64,000 bases of DNA from Ehretia macrophylla (GCA_037974665.1 CM075778.1:8421001-8485000); one strand, 5' to 3'. Counted from the stretch's first letter, positions 21,916-34,419 are shown. Notes: generated by a model not told the origin, from the sequence alone. A program made the numbers and translations.

Positions 21916-23363
21916 TGGATTCGTTACTACACACTTTCGAGGGCTTTTAACCTTATTAATTCACTTTGTATGATAAAAATAAAGTGATTTTTAACAATAC
22001 TTATAATTTAGATGTGTTAGCAACCAACGTGCTTGGCAAGATTTATATGATGCCCTGAAAGCATTTATGAATCAATCTTAAACAGCTAATTTGTGGTACT
22101 AATTAGCATGCAATTCGTGATACACATTAACCATTTGGTCTTCTCTACTTATTGGTGATTCACACTGTGGATCAAGAACCAAGTTACTTGTATCTTCGCC
22201 TGAGCCTCCTCAATGTGGCATAAAATTATTTTGGTGGGTCATGCATGCAGAAATTTATGTTGGGGAATGATTATGCAGAACTTTATGTTGGGTACATCAT
22301 AATTTTTGAGCGGGGGTCAAAAAGTGATGGTGAGAAAGAACATCAACGCGGATTAAAGCACAGAAGAAACAGTCAATAAGCCCATAACTAGGGTTTTATT
22401 TCAATCATTTTTTTTATCAGAATATTTCAATCATTTGATCATCACAACTTCAAAGAAAAAAAAAATTATAGGCGATTCAGAGTTTTTCCTTTTTTTGGTT
22501 GTCTTTCTTTTGAGTAAGAGTTAATTTCTCATTATAATTAAAAGATAGTGTGATTGTTATAACTTGTATAATAAAGAAGTTTTACGAAATACTCTTACAT
22601 TGTAGTAAAATTTTTTTATGATTACCATTGAGCATTTCTCTAATAGTAAGAGGTCCCGAAATTGATTCTTGGAATTTACAACATCCTTATAATATAGTAT
22701 TGGCCATAGGCTCCACTTTGAATATATTGTACCACCTAAAATTCAGATTTGAATTCCTAATAAAACTGCTTATGTGATAATATTATTTAGAATAATTTTA
22801 ATTGTTCATTTACTAAGAAAACATCTCAACCCTTGATTGAATATCAAACAAAATTAACCCACAATCTTTTGTTTCTAAGATATCTTTAACTACAATAGGA
22901 CTTCAACTTGTCTTTAATATTAGACTTAACTTTGAGCCACGACCTAACACTACTGTTAGGAGTTTCACATAATGAACTAAAGAGTAAAGAGAATGATATA
23001 TTCCACATGAAAAGATTGTGAAAGTAATGAGTTATTAATAAACATGTGTAGGGTCAAGATCCATTTAAGTTAAGTTAAGTTAAGACCCATTTATTCTCAA
23101 ATTATTTGGTCTCGCTATAACAACTACTTTGGGAAGACTTCAGCAAAGATTCAGGCTGGTCAATCACGAATGTCATGTACAATTTGAATTATCATGTAGT
23201 ACAATAATTGTTTGGTTATATATACAGTTGCCAGCTCCGAAAACTTATTTGACGCGGTTTGCTGTGCTTGCTGGGCACCGAAAAACTTTGGTGCAGTGAT
23301 TCTCCAGGCTGGTCGTTGCTAATAAGCCCGAAACCCCTTGAGTGCACGACGATTCCAATACCA
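21916..23363. promoter_or_regulatory. Shared intergenic region between divergent receptor genes
   Basis: This 1.45-kb region lies between the start of the minus-strand kinase gene and the presumed first exon of the plus-strand pseudogene, so it should contain the promoter of the intact gene. Three W-box cores (TTGACC on the minus strand) are seen at 22315-22320, 23052-23057 and 23158-23163. Roughly 0.7 would be expected by chance on both strands, so this is only suggestive of WRKY control, which is known for relatives such as FRK1/SIRK. No convincing TATA box was assigned. The whole region is deleted in unit B. Confidence 0.45.
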
Positions 23364-23444
23364 ATGGAATTTTTACGCTTCTCCCTTGTGTTCCTTTATG
23401 ATTTGTTTCTTGCATCGTTATTCATGGCCAGGAGAATCCGCTAG
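23364..23444 (+). pseudogene. Relic signal-peptide exon of the plus-strand receptor gene
   Basis: ATG at 23364 opens a hydrophobic stretch, MEFLRFSLVFLYDLFLASLF. Shifting frame before the end gives GQENPLG followed by a gt donor at 23445, which resembles the (A/G)QD/EN-x-x-G end of first exons in this family. In the current frame it ends in TAG at 23442-23444. A one-base deletion (or two-base insertion) would explain this. It lies at the expected distance and orientation opposite the minus-strand gene. The equivalent is deleted in unit B. Confidence 0.5.
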
Positions 23445-24525
23445 GTTGGCGAATAGATTATCGTCTAGAATCCAATTATTGCACATAAATAAAATTAAAC
23501 TTTTAATTATATAAGATTTTAAGTTCTTCAATCTAATATCAACTAGTTTTAAGATAAAACTTCAAATTATTTATTAAGAGTGGATTGAGACAAGGGCAGA
23601 GCCCAGCCCCGACCCGACCCCCCCCCCCAATATTTTTTTTTTAAAAAAAAAGTCTATGTAATATCGTTAAAAAAAAAAAGTTACTGTCGTTAAAAAAATC
23701 TATGTAGTATCATTAAAAATAAGTTAACGGCCCCCTATTTTTTTTTCTTATCATGAATGTTTTTATTTGATTTTTGGCCCCTTAATTTTAAAATTCTAGC
23801 TCCACCCCTAAATCGAGAGCTTCTTTTCCGTGGGGACTGGGGCCAATAGTGGATCTACCTTGGTGCTAGTGTGAGCCCAAATTTTCCTTAAGATCTATGT
23901 GTATTTATTCTAAATTTTCTTGAAAATATGTTCAATATTAGTATGAAAAAAAAGCAAATTAGTCCCACTAAAATAAATATCAGCATTATAACCCCCATTG
24001 AAATAAAACTCTAGATCCTCTCCTAGCTAGAACTATATATATTTAATTTAATAGAATATTTTTTTTGTGTCCAAATTCCTATCAAAATGTACAAATATCT
24101 ATTATCACATTTTACTTAACATAGTATTTTATTTATCAATTAAAATTCTATTTGTCCAAGAATTAAAGTCCATCTTTGACCCATTATGCGAAATGATTTT
24201 TAGAAAAATAACACATTATCAGTTTTAATGAGATATTGCTATGAAATAAATAAAGAGATTAAAGATACTATAAAGTTAATAAGTAAAATTATAATAAAGT
24301 AAAGAAAAAATATAAAAAAGAAGATCACCTTGAAAATTTTCAACTAGAATTTCATATTGGCATGGAAAGAGTGAGATAAAATAAAAGTCTAAAGTAAGAT
24401 CCCGTGCTTTTTCATACTTAAATAAATACTAATGAAAATTTTTAGCCTGAAGATGATATTAATTAATTTATCATTTCCAAATATTCGGAAATTTTTATTT
24501 TGTAAAGTAAATAATAAAGAAGATA
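23445..24525 (+). other. Intron/spacer without recognised gene (malectin exon missing)
   Basis: The malectin-like exon expected between the signal exon and the LRR N-cap exon was not found. The region contains homopolymer-rich sequence, including a C run near 23620 and A/T runs near 23630-23760. Position 23995 is where homology with unit B resumes after its deletion. Confidence 0.5.
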
Positions 24526-24993
24526 AAGGTTAAACTTCAGTCAAAAATGAAAAATATATATATAACTTTCATCAGTTTAGTTTATTTAAATAGGTACCTA
24601 AAATAGAATTGATAGTTTTGATAAATTATTTTAGTCTATTATATTTAATATTATTGACGTCGTTAGTCCAACTCGTCTTTTATATCTAATTTTTAACGTT
24701 TAAAATCACGTGACGTGCATTTGTATCGTAATATCTCAATTTTATAAGGGTAAAATTGACATTAATATTCTTAACACATTATGCAAATGTGTTAAATATG
24801 TCCAAACAGTACCTTCAAGAGGATACATGTGCGCGTCATGTGATTTTAACGTTAAAAATTAGACAGAAAATACGAGTTGGACTAACGACATTAATAATGT
24901 TAAATATAATAGACTGAAAGATCTATTTAGAAAGATAATGAATGAAAGTGTTGATTAAACCAAAAATAATAGCTATTTATGACATTTACCCTT
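24526..24993 (+). mobile_element. Foldback MITE (unit A)
   Basis: Two arms of about 170-200 bases are inverted copies: the left arm contains 'gacgtcgttagtccaactcg' and 'ttttaacgtttaaaatcacgtgacg', and the right arm their complements ('cgagttggactaacgac', 'cgtcatgtgattttaacg'). The ends resemble AAGGGTAAA/TTTACCCTT. It has no coding capacity and lies in the intron before LRR exon a. Confidence 0.65.
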
Positions 24994-25991
24994 AACTAAC
25001 ATAAGCTTCATAGACGCATTTATTGCCCATTTCTTTACACTTTTGAACTATTTCGTGTTTTACATATCGATCTTTCCTTAATTCATATATATCTATGGTT
25101 GTTTAGTTGCTGCTATAATCGGCATCAAATCGATGTACCATGTGACTAAAACCTGGCAAGGTGATCCTTGTGGACCGGAATCATTTGAATGGAGTGGTCT
25201 CAATTGCAGCTATGAAGGTTTCAATGCCCCGAGGATCATATCAGTGTATGGCTCTTGGTTTTTTCGCCAAAATATTTGCAAGTTCATTCGCTTCAATCTT
25301 ATCCCTGATTGCTTTTAATGCTTTTCCAACTTTTAATATGGAACTGTTGCTTTTGCTAATCATTTTAGATAAGTCTAATTTTGTCAAAACATTTTTATTG
25401 TTAACGGGTGATGCTTCATGGCATTATTTGGAAAAATCTGAAAGATTATGAAACTTTTCAATTTGATAAGCATACGGCAAGGTGGAGGAGGTAGAGTGGT
25501 GGTGGCGGAATTAAGTGACGATCTCACTTAAAAATTTAAACTTTTAGTAAAATGTTTATTGGATTTTTTTATTGTGCTCGATATATCTCTTATGTGTAGG
25601 TTAGATAGTTTTTATTTATTTATTATTATTGAACATTACATGGAAACATAATTTTAGAAATGGATGGTGATAAGTTTTGAACCTTGGACCTTTTGATACT
25701 TAGGCTCTATACCACGTTAAATGGTCAACTCATCTAAAAGTTTAACCTTTTAGTGGGGGATTTGTTATATTTATTTATGGTGTTCAACAAGCTTTTAGAT
25801 GAGGTGATAATATAATATAGTATCAAAGTTTAGGTAACAAAAGGTTATGGTTTCAAAATTCACCATCATTTGTTTGTAAAATTACGGCTACGTGTAAAAC
25901 TCAATAAATAAATAAAAAACTATCTAGCTTACACCTGAGTAGGTGTGTTGAACACAATAAATAAATAAAACAAACTCTTCTATAATTGCTT

Positions 25992-27408
25992 AAGATTTTG
26001 AATAAACGACTTAACACCCCCCCTCCCCCGCAGTGCTTTACCAAAAGTACATAATACTCAATGTATTTTAAGACGTAGCTGATTACCCTCCTATATTTTA
26101 TAAAAATAGTTGAATACCCCATATGTTTTATAAATAAGCTAATTACCTCATGTATTTAAAAACATATTTGAATACCCCATGTATTTTTAAAAACGTAGCT
26201 AATACTCCCTATTAAAATAAACAATTTTTCTAACAGAAACGGGTAATCAAATACGTTTTTAAAAATACGATGGAGGTGACAGATCTGGGGGGTAGGGATA
26301 CTGGTGCCGGTGGGGGATGGTGTAGGTGGTTGGGGACTACAGGGTTGAGAATAGGATAGGGGGTAGGAGGCTGTGGTAGGGGGTGGGGTTTTGTTTTTTA
26401 AATTAGATCAGCCCCAATAGGGCTAAAGTCCTTTATTTCATTTTTTAAAAAGATTGGTGGAGACGGGCCATGCAGGTCCGCCCCCAAAATTTTGAGACGG
26501 ATTATGAGGTCCGTCTCCAAAAATTTTTTAGAACATTTTAAAAAAAAAAATTCTTTTAAAACTTTTTTTTTTAAATTACACTAAAAAAATAAACGTTTTA
26601 AAACTTTTTTTGAACAATTTTTTCAAAAAACATTATATTACAATATTAAATATAAAATTAAAATTTTTTTGTTTTGTTTTTTTAAAAATAATTATTCCCG
26701 GATCTAGGATTCACATCCAATAAATGAAATTAATACAATTTAAATATTAGGAAAATAACTTCTAGTATTGGAGACGGAGTTCATCTCCCGTCTCCAACTT
26801 TGGAGACGGGGTTGATCCCCTGTCTCCATTAGAGACGGGCTAGGCTCCCCGTCTCCAACATTGGAGACAAGATTCAGCCTCGTCAATGTTGGAGACGAGG
26901 TTCAACTCCCGTCTCCAATACAGAGACAGGAAAAAATATAATTTTAAAAATAAACATTATAAAAATATAAATATAATAAAAATGAATATTTAAAAATTTA
27001 ATTTCTATTACTCTCACGGAGCTCTCATCAATTTGGTGACGGTCTAGCCTGGTCATCACCGAATTGGAGACAACCAAGACTACTGTCATTGTTGGTGACG
27101 GTGTTTTCCGTTTGACACTATGCCGTCATCGTCCCGTCACAAAACTAACGTCAACATTTTTCCTTCACCAAGCCGTCACCGTATTGGTGAAAGGATGGCG
27201 GCAGTCTATCACAAAATCCATTTTTTTTTATAGTGTACGTTTTTAAAACACATGGGGGGTTATCAACTTATTTATAAAATGCGGAAGGTATTTAGCTATT
27301 TTTATAAAAATATGAGGTAATTAGCTACGTTTTAAAATATAAGGAGGTATTGTATACTTTTGACAAAACACATGAAGATGTTAAGTCGTTTACTCTAAAA
27401 TTTTAAAT
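25992..27408 (+). mobile_element. Inverted-repeat element interrupted by a CACTA-like fragment (unit A)
   Basis: Outer arms are inverted copies: 'aataaacgacttaaca' near 25992 against 'tgttaagtcgttta' near 27395, with repeated 'gtagctaattacctc/catgtatttt' phrases between. In the middle are many copies of GGAGACGG-type subterminal repeats (about 26460-26520 and 26765-26930) and GGTGACGG repeats (27040-27190). The minus strand from 27235 begins CACTATAAAAAAAAATGG, a CACTA (En/Spm) terminus, followed by TAC at 27236-27238. The left CACTA terminus was not found. No transposase is present. Confidence 0.55.
26271..26393 (+). repeat. G-rich imperfect repeat block
   Basis: About 120 bases with many GGGG and GGTGG runs ('ggggggtagggata', 'ggtgggggatggtg', 'gggggtgggg'). 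It has the spacing that could form G-quadruplexes. Unit B has an extra duplicated piece of about 40 bases here. Confidence 0.6.
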
Positions 27409-27599
27409 AAAGTAGTAACTTAATAGGATAGTAGTAGTGGTCTGGTGGTAGAGGAGGTGGTTGAGGTGGTGGTCTTGAGATATAATATAGTAGTATGTCT
27501 TGTGTCTATCTTTTTGCTATATATATAAGAGGTGTTATGGGTATATTTGTTCTCCTTGTTTACTCTAAAATATTTTCACAACTTAAAAAAAGTTAGATC

Positions 27600-27773
27600 C
27601 CACCATGTCACATGGAAATAAAAATTGAAAAATTCATGAGAATATTGTATTCCTAAAATTGTAATATGTCTAGGAACCTTTTTTTGTTCTGCAAATTTAT
27701 AAACATAATAATATCACATTTCTAACTTCACTTTCTCAAGAATCGTATAAAATTTCACGAACCAAATACCCTT
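27600..27773 (-). mobile_element. Inverted fragment of the GGGTGTTTGGTT MITE family (unit A)
   Basis: Read on the minus strand from 27773, it begins AAGGGTATTTGGTTCGTGAA. It aligns with the first 170 bases of the element at 11757, including 'gcagaacaaaaaaagg', 'aatattctcatga' and 'tttccatgtga'. Only the left end of the element is present. Confidence 0.5.
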
Positions 27774-29179
27774 AGCCTAGAATAAGAGTATAGAAAAGAA
27801 AAGGTTATCATACGAGTGTGGACAAAGTTGAAGGAATATATTAATGCATCCAAACTTCAAGGAGAAATTTAAGAAGGGATAGCAACAAGTCGGGTTTAAA
27901 ATAAAATCCAAAATAGTATCTGGCCAATAATGAACATTGATGGGGTACTCATTAGATTTTGGTTTTATAATCGGTTGTTAACTCGATAGGTTTTGATATT
28001 AAATATTAAAAAAATTAAAGTCCAAAACTCAGCTTCTAATTTATTAAGTCTAACCCAATTAATAAGGAAATAGACTAAATTCAAATACTATTCCTCCAAG
28101 CCCTAAGTTACCTTTTTCTTAATCAAAAGTCCCCAATTACCTAAAAGGCTAGATCCTAAAATAAGTCTTACATTTTTATTATTGTCCTTAACTCTCTCTT
28201 TCTATATTTTTTGGATGCTTTACTCATGAATTTTATTATTGTTTATCGACAAATATATTATATAGAATTATATAATTTATTTCAAATTTTATCGTCTTAT
28301 TGTGCATGGGTTTTCATTCATATTATTTTTGGGCTTGTTTATCATTTAAATTGAATTTCTTTTTTACAATGTTTAGTTTGTTTTCTATTTAAACTTTTTT
28401 ATTTTTTAATTTTTTTTCAAATTAAATGGTTATGGTTATGGTTAAACGCGTTCTTCTAGATGACACTTTCCCTGCTTGGGTAGTATTGTCTTAACGGTTG
28501 AATTATAATTATAAGTTATGCCAAATGGTTGCGGTTAATCCTTTTGTTTTGTTTTTTTGTTTTTTTTTGCGGTTAATTGACCATTATTTGCCATTTAAAT
28601 CTTTTCAACGAATAATGATATACAACAAGGAGTTATCAAGTGAATTTTATTTTTTTCTTGTTTTAGTTGAGAAGACGAAATTATAAACTATGTATATCGA
28701 TGTTCTTACATACTTGTTTGTACCTACTCCAATTCTTCAATTATCTCTTCACTAAAGTATATGTCTTCGCAACCAGGAACCTGTCCTCCAGTGGGCTAAC
28801 CGGGTGAATATCTTCTTCAATATCAAATCTTACAGTGTTGCAGACTTTGTAAGTATATATTAATTCTGGCACAAGTTCTCCACTGGTTTTCATGGTCACC
28901 ATTGATAACGAAGGATATATGTAAATTCATATTTCAGGGACTTATCAAGTAATAATTTAACTGGACTGGTGCCTGAATTTCTTGCTGAATTGGAATCACT
29001 GAAAATTCTGTAAGCTACCAAGGCTTTAGAAATGGTATTATGACTTCAAGTAGATTTAGATAATACAGTAAGGGAAAGCCTGAATTGCTCTTCATTTGCA
29101 GAAACTTGAAAGGTAACAACTTTACTGGACCAATTCCAGCAAAACTCCTGGAGAAGACGCAGGAGGGGCTTGCATTAAG

Positions 29180-30388
29180 GTCTATTCTATTATCTTCGCT
29201 TATGAATTATTATAATAGGGTAAAAAGCCCCCCATCCCTTGTGATCAGGTAAAAGTTTTTTTTTTTTTTTTTTCTTAAGTGTTGTAATTAGCTCATAATC
29301 TTCGGTATGGTCTATGAAATGGTACATATTGCCCCACTCTATTAGAAATTTGGTGCGAATTAATGGTATTTGTGCCACGTCAAGAATACGAATTTGAGAG
29401 TGACTCACTTAATTAGCTATTTCTATGGACCAAAATGCCCTAAATATTTAACTCTTCTACCACACCCATCTTGGCACTCACAATCATCCATGGCTGCCTA
29501 ACATATGTAGAAAATAAGTGAAATCATGGCTGGAGGTCGAAAGAATAGAAAAATTAGTGGGCTGATCAAAATAAGGAACGTCACTCTGAGCAGATAGTTA
29601 ATTTTTTTTGTTTGAATTAATTCATTGTTAGATTTTAATTTGTTGATGAGAAAAGGAGTAAAAGAGGGTACATTGGTCATTTTAGTTGTTTGGCTAATAG
29701 AGTTGAACAACCGTTAGAATAGGAGAATGTTTACGCCAATTTAAAGACTGTTGGAGGGTTATGAGCTGATTACGATATTACAGGATAAATGTACACTTTT
29801 AACTAATCACACAGGTATGTGGTACTTTTTATCAGACTTTAATTTATAATTTTTCATTGATAAACTTTATTATTTAGTTGGAAAAATTGTACAAACAGTC
29901 CCTATTATTTTTTCAAAATTTTAAATTCATCATTATCATTCAAGTTTAATCAATTTAGTCCTTATTATTTTTTTAAAAAATTCAAATTTGTTTATACTGC
30001 TCAAAATTAGTCAATTTAATCCCTATTATTTCTTAAAAAAATCAACTTAGTCCCTATTATTCTCCAAAAATTTTCAATTTAGTCAATTTAGGTACGTAGG
30101 GACTAAATTAATTTTTTTTTAGAAACAATAGAAATTAAATTGGATAATTTTGTACAATAGGGATGAATTTAAAATTTTTAAAAAATAAGGGAGTAAATTG
30201 GTTAATTTTAAATAATATGAACAAATTTGAAATTTTTGGAAAACAATAATCACAACTGCGCAAATTTCCCTTATTCTGTGACCTTTCTTCTCCATCCAAG
30301 AGGAATTGGTAGTACTATATATTGCTTACTCGATAACTGAAAATGACCTTATATCGACTTTTAACTCGCACTATCCTGTGGTGAATAG
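29180..30388 (+). other. Intron between LRR exon d and the transmembrane exon
   Basis: This 1.2-kb intron contains a second inverted-repeat MITE (29880-30270) and otherwise AT-rich sequence. Unit B has about 95 more bases near 57914-58005 than unit A near 29596. Confidence 0.5.
29880..30270 (+). mobile_element. Inverted-repeat MITE, short member of the TAGTCCCTATTATT family (unit A)
   Basis: The left half carries 'acagtccctattattttttc' and 'caatttagtccttattattt'; the right half carries 'gtagggactaaattaatt', 'aatagggatgaattt' and 'gcgcaaatttccc'. It is similar in layout to 17515-18137. No coding capacity. Confidence 0.55.
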
Positions 30389-30606
30389 CATTGATGCTCT
30401 AGGCAATGATGCAAATGCTTGTAAAAGTCCTCCATGCAAAAAGAAAAACCAAGTGATTGTTCCGGCTATAGCCTCAATCTCTGCCACAATTGTGCTTCTG
30501 ACCTCATTGGCGATCTTATGGATTACTAGAAGAAGGAAACAAGGTATAGTATAACTCATCGGAAATATTGACTTGTGGATTATAATCAGTACTAGAATAA
30601 AATCTT

Positions 30607-31072
30607 GGGTGAAGTACACAAGACCCCCTTATAGTTTAGCGAAAGTGCACAACACCCTTTATAGTTCAAAAACTCCCTGAACTAGTCCGTATGTTTTTTA
30701 AAAGTGCACAACACCCCTCTACAGTTATAAAATCCGTCATATTTAACGGATTTTGTAAAAAAAACATAAATACCCTCATTTTTTTTTCATTTCTCTCTTT
30801 TGCCATTTCCTCTTTTGTTTTGGCCAAAAAAAAAATTGATAATTTGGTCAATTCATATAATTATTTAATAAATAAATTCGTTAAAAATCAAAAAAAAAAT
30901 CTCACTTAACGCGTGTGAAATACACTCTCCTTTAAATTTAACGGATTTTTTAACGGTAGAGGGTGTTGTGCACTTTTGAAAAACTACAAGGACTAATTCA
31001 GGGGGTTTTTAAACTATAGGGGGGTGTTGTGCACTTTCGCTAAAGTACAAGGGGGTTTGATCCCCTTCTCCC
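30607..31072 (+). mobile_element. MULE-type long-TIR MITE, older insertion (unit A)
   Basis: The left end GGGTGAAGTACACAAGACCC is preceded by TAAAATCTT (30598-30606). The right end has decayed ('gtttgatccccttctccct') and the matching duplication is gone, but the unit B copy keeps both. Arms of nearly 190 bases are inverted copies ('gtgcacaacaccc...' against '...gggtgttgtgcac'). It lies in the intron between transmembrane exon e and kinase exon f. Confidence 0.7.
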
Positions 31073-31380
31073 TCATATTTTTTATATGTTTTTCTTTTTC
31101 CTCTTTCTCTTTTTGCCTATGTTGACGTATTTGATTCTTTTGTCAAGCTTCAAAAGTGAGGATAGTTGATTCTCGATCCAACAACGAAGATGATGTATTG
31201 GAGTTAACCAATAAACGGTTTACATATTCAGACATCCAAAATATTACCAACAATTTTCAAAAGATTATCGGACGAGGAGGATTTGGCACTGTGTATCATG
31301 GTTATATTGATAAGATTGAAGTTGATGTAAAGATTTTAAATCCATCATCGAGCCAAGGGTTTAAAGAGTTTCAAGCTGAG

Positions 31381-33593
31381 GTGAGTTATTCTGATTTTGG
31401 AAAACCTCGCTTTGTGATGCACAAATAATTTAACAGTCCCAATCTAAAAAGCACTTTTCTTATTTAATAGGGGAAAGCAGGACATTATCTAGCTATACAC
31501 GTAGCAAAAAGTCTTTCATCTGGACCATTTAATAACTGAATCAACGTGCTGCCCTACACAAAGTATCAAACAGGTCCTGTGAATCTAAAATTATCTCTAC
31601 AAGTCTCTGCACTTTAATTGTTTTGTAAAATTTGAAGAATAATACACTAAAATATCATTTTTGCCCTTGCAAATTATGTACTTGGATACATTCTTCTTGT
31701 GTATTATCGGCAAATATCTAAGGACGAACCATGTTCGAGTGTTGATAACATTGGAGGAGCTATGGTCTATGCTCGAAATGATGTTTCAAATACAGATAGT
31801 GCTGGTCGCGGGGATATAGCATTACGGGTACATTTGAGTGTTGTGGAGGAGTTCTTCAGAGGTATTACCAAGAGTTTTTAGTGCACTGAATTTGCTTTCA
31901 TGCTTTGTTTTGCCAAATTCTAACTCAAAGTGTGTGTTTTGAGTGGACGAAGATGGTTTTGACTTTTGAAAAGTTCGAAATTGAGAAATTGATCGGCAGG
32001 AGATGTTTTAGAATGCAATGTCAGGGAGCAAGTAGAGCTACATGATGAAATTCTAGTAGTTCTCGGTTCTGACAAAGGTAGTTCAGTCCAATTGGTTGAG
32101 GTATAGTAGAAAGGTGTATCTCAGGGAGTATAGTGCAGTGTTGTCATTGAGAAGCAAGGGGGAGAGGTTGAAGAACCTCGACATTATGGGGATACGGATT
32201 TAGTTGCTTATGCTTGACCTTCTGCAAAGATAGGTGTGCATAAGTAAGGCTCCCATGGTAAGACGGTTCCAATCTAGGTACATCTTAGTAAGTTGGTGTT
32301 GTAGGTGAAGAGGTCAGTTCTTTTCACACGAGTATATATGAGGACGAACCGTATTTTAGTATTGGTAACATTGGAGGTACTATGGTCTACGCTCAAAATA
32401 ATGTTTCAAATACATGCAGTGTTAGTGGCGGGGATATAGCGCTATGGGGACATTTGAGTGTTGTGAAAGAGTGCCTCAGTGGTTTGCGGGGTATTACAAG
32501 TACTGGTTTGATTTTTAGGATAACCAAGGTGATACTAGTGAGCAAGATTGGACTTAGGTGGTATGTGCAGTGCAGACCAACGAGCTTAGTAGGGGCTGTG
32601 TGGTAGAGGAGTGGAGATGAGTTATGTGTTGTTGATAAGGAGCGAATACGTGCAAAGGTGGAGATTGTTAGCATTGTGGCCCGTATTCTTAATGGGCTTG
32701 TTTGTCTTGTTTATCAATGTAGTAAAATCTTATCATATCTGCATGTGGATGTAGACTTTGTTGAACCATGATAAATATTGTGTCTATCTTTTTTCTAATT
32801 TACACTTGGTTCAAACACCTTGATCCCAAACATAGGGACGTTAGACTTCCTTAATTAAAATCTCAAGATTTCTCGATTGAAGGGATTAACGAAGCCAAAA
32901 TTATCATTGACCATCAAGCCACGTGTGTAAGTTTATGGGTGATTGTAGGATAGATCATGAGATGAAAGTAGAAGTAACCGTTGGCGATTACAATTTGGAG
33001 TAATTCTTTGGTCAGCCCGAACTAATCATCAACTCACTCACATACAAGTGAACTCCACAACATGTAGTGATGGTTAGCCCGAGGTGACCAAAGAATTTTC
33101 ATACAATTTGGCTTGGTTTATCCTTAAAAGTTGTTAGAGGACACCTGGTTGTTAGTAAGGACGATCAACGGTTATTAGACATGTAGTGTCCTATTATATA
33201 ATTCATGAGGCACAACAGAGAAAGACAACACAACCACTTAAAAAAGCATGGTGTTGGACCACTTTTAGTAGGAATAGGCTCACTACAATTGGTGACAAAT
33301 ATTCTTTGTTTCCAAAAGTTATTTCTTGATCATTGATGCTATCAAAATCTAAGACCCCAAACAAATTCAAGTCACTTATCATCGATGGTCTTTATGACAA
33401 AATCATTAGACTAATAATCTCTCGAGAGTAAATACATTCAAAACTCTCAGCCGCATAAAGAGACAAACAAATGGATTATTATTTAGTCCTTTTTATATTT
33501 TTATTATTTATTTAGGTTTTTCTAGGTCCTACGCATTTAGGTTGCTGTTATATTGAGTGAATCGGTCTATTCAACTATGCCTTTAATCTGCAG
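31381..33593 (+). other. Enlarged intron between kinase exons f and g
   Basis: The homologous intron of the minus-strand gene is only 278 bp (18842-19119). Here it is 2.2 kb because of the retroelement-like remnant at 31699-32671 and adjoining sequence. Confidence 0.6.
31699..32671 (+). mobile_element. Decayed Copia-like remnant with internal duplication (units A/B)
   Basis: Two diverged copies of one segment occur at about 31717-31870 and 32340-32495, both reading DEP-x-x-S-[V/I]-x-NIGG-[A/T]-MVYA and DIAL-x-x-HLSVV. Between them, near 31958-32020, frame-shifted translation gives KFEIEKLIGR, which resembles the start of Copia gag proteins (KFEIEKF.GKN). The end, 'aaggtggagat' then TGTTAG, resembles a Copia polypurine tract and LTR start. 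No complete domain remains. The minus-strand frame at 32393-32674 is a shadow. Confidence 0.4.
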
Positions 33594-33896
33594 GTCAAGG
33601 TTCTTATAAATGTTAATCATAAAAACTTAACCTCTATGGTTGGATACTGCATCGAAGACACAAATATAGCAGTTATTTATGAATACATGGCTAATGGAGA
33701 TTTACAAAGTCATCTCACAGGTACATTATTTGATCATTTGGCACATCAATCATTTAATCTCTAGGTTAAGGTCCTTATAAATGTTTATTCGATGTTGATT
33801 GACAAATCTTGTGTGCAGATAAAAATCAACGAAATGTTTTGATTTGGCGAAAGAGACTTCAAATTCCAATAGATGCAACACTTGGTTAGACTTTAT

Positions 33897-34383
33897 AACA
33901 GTGATTAATATATGGGAATGAGTTGCGAATTAAATGATATTCTCAATTCTATTTTAATTTTCATGTTTGGTATAAGGGAATAAATTTGAAAATTTCATTT
34001 CCAAAGGAATCATATTCCCACATATATGGGAATAGTCATTCTAGACTAAATACATGAGAATAGCCCATTCCTATGAGTTTAAGAATAAACTTGACTACCA
34101 TACCTCTATATAACATAACTTTTATAAATAATTTTGTTTTACAATTATAATAATAATAATAATAAAAATAATTATTATTATGAAAATAATAATGAAAATA
34201 AAAACAAAACCAAAAACAAAAACAAAATAATAAAATAATAATAGAAACAAAATTAAAAAATAATAATAGTGATTAAATAATAATAATAATAATAATTTAA
34301 AAATATAATAATATTATTATGAAAATAATAATTATTATAAAAATAATAATAATAACAAAAATAATAAAAATAATAGTGATTAA

Positions 34384-34419
<36 letters not shown>

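Larger units (their letters stand above)
25246..28776 (+). other. Long intron of the plus-strand pseudogene, filled with transposon debris
   Basis: This 3.5-kb intron separates exon a (donor gtatgg) from exon b. It contains the nested inverted-repeat/CACTA complex (25992-27408), a G-rich block (26271-26393), a MITE fragment (27600-27773), and otherwise AT-rich sequence with no recognised gene. The empty target site of the unit B MULE-type MITE is at 28503-28511. Confidence 0.6.
1..32007 (+). repeat. Tandem segmental duplication, unit A
   Basis: The first bases of the window recur at 32008 and again at 60411, and sequence in between stays collinear, so the window is a head-to-tail array. Unit A is 32,007 bp. 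It is the longest copy because it keeps about 4.2 kb that unit B has lost. By eye the units differ by scattered substitutions, roughly one per 75-150 bases in the first 600 bases, plus indels and microsatellite length changes. The true duplication breakpoints cannot be placed because no single-copy flank lies in the window; position 1 is only a phase. Confidence 0.95.

Noticed and set aside
25161..25451. 96-codon frame overlapping LRR exon a
   Set aside because: It is an out-of-frame shadow of the LRR N-cap exon and adjoining intron.
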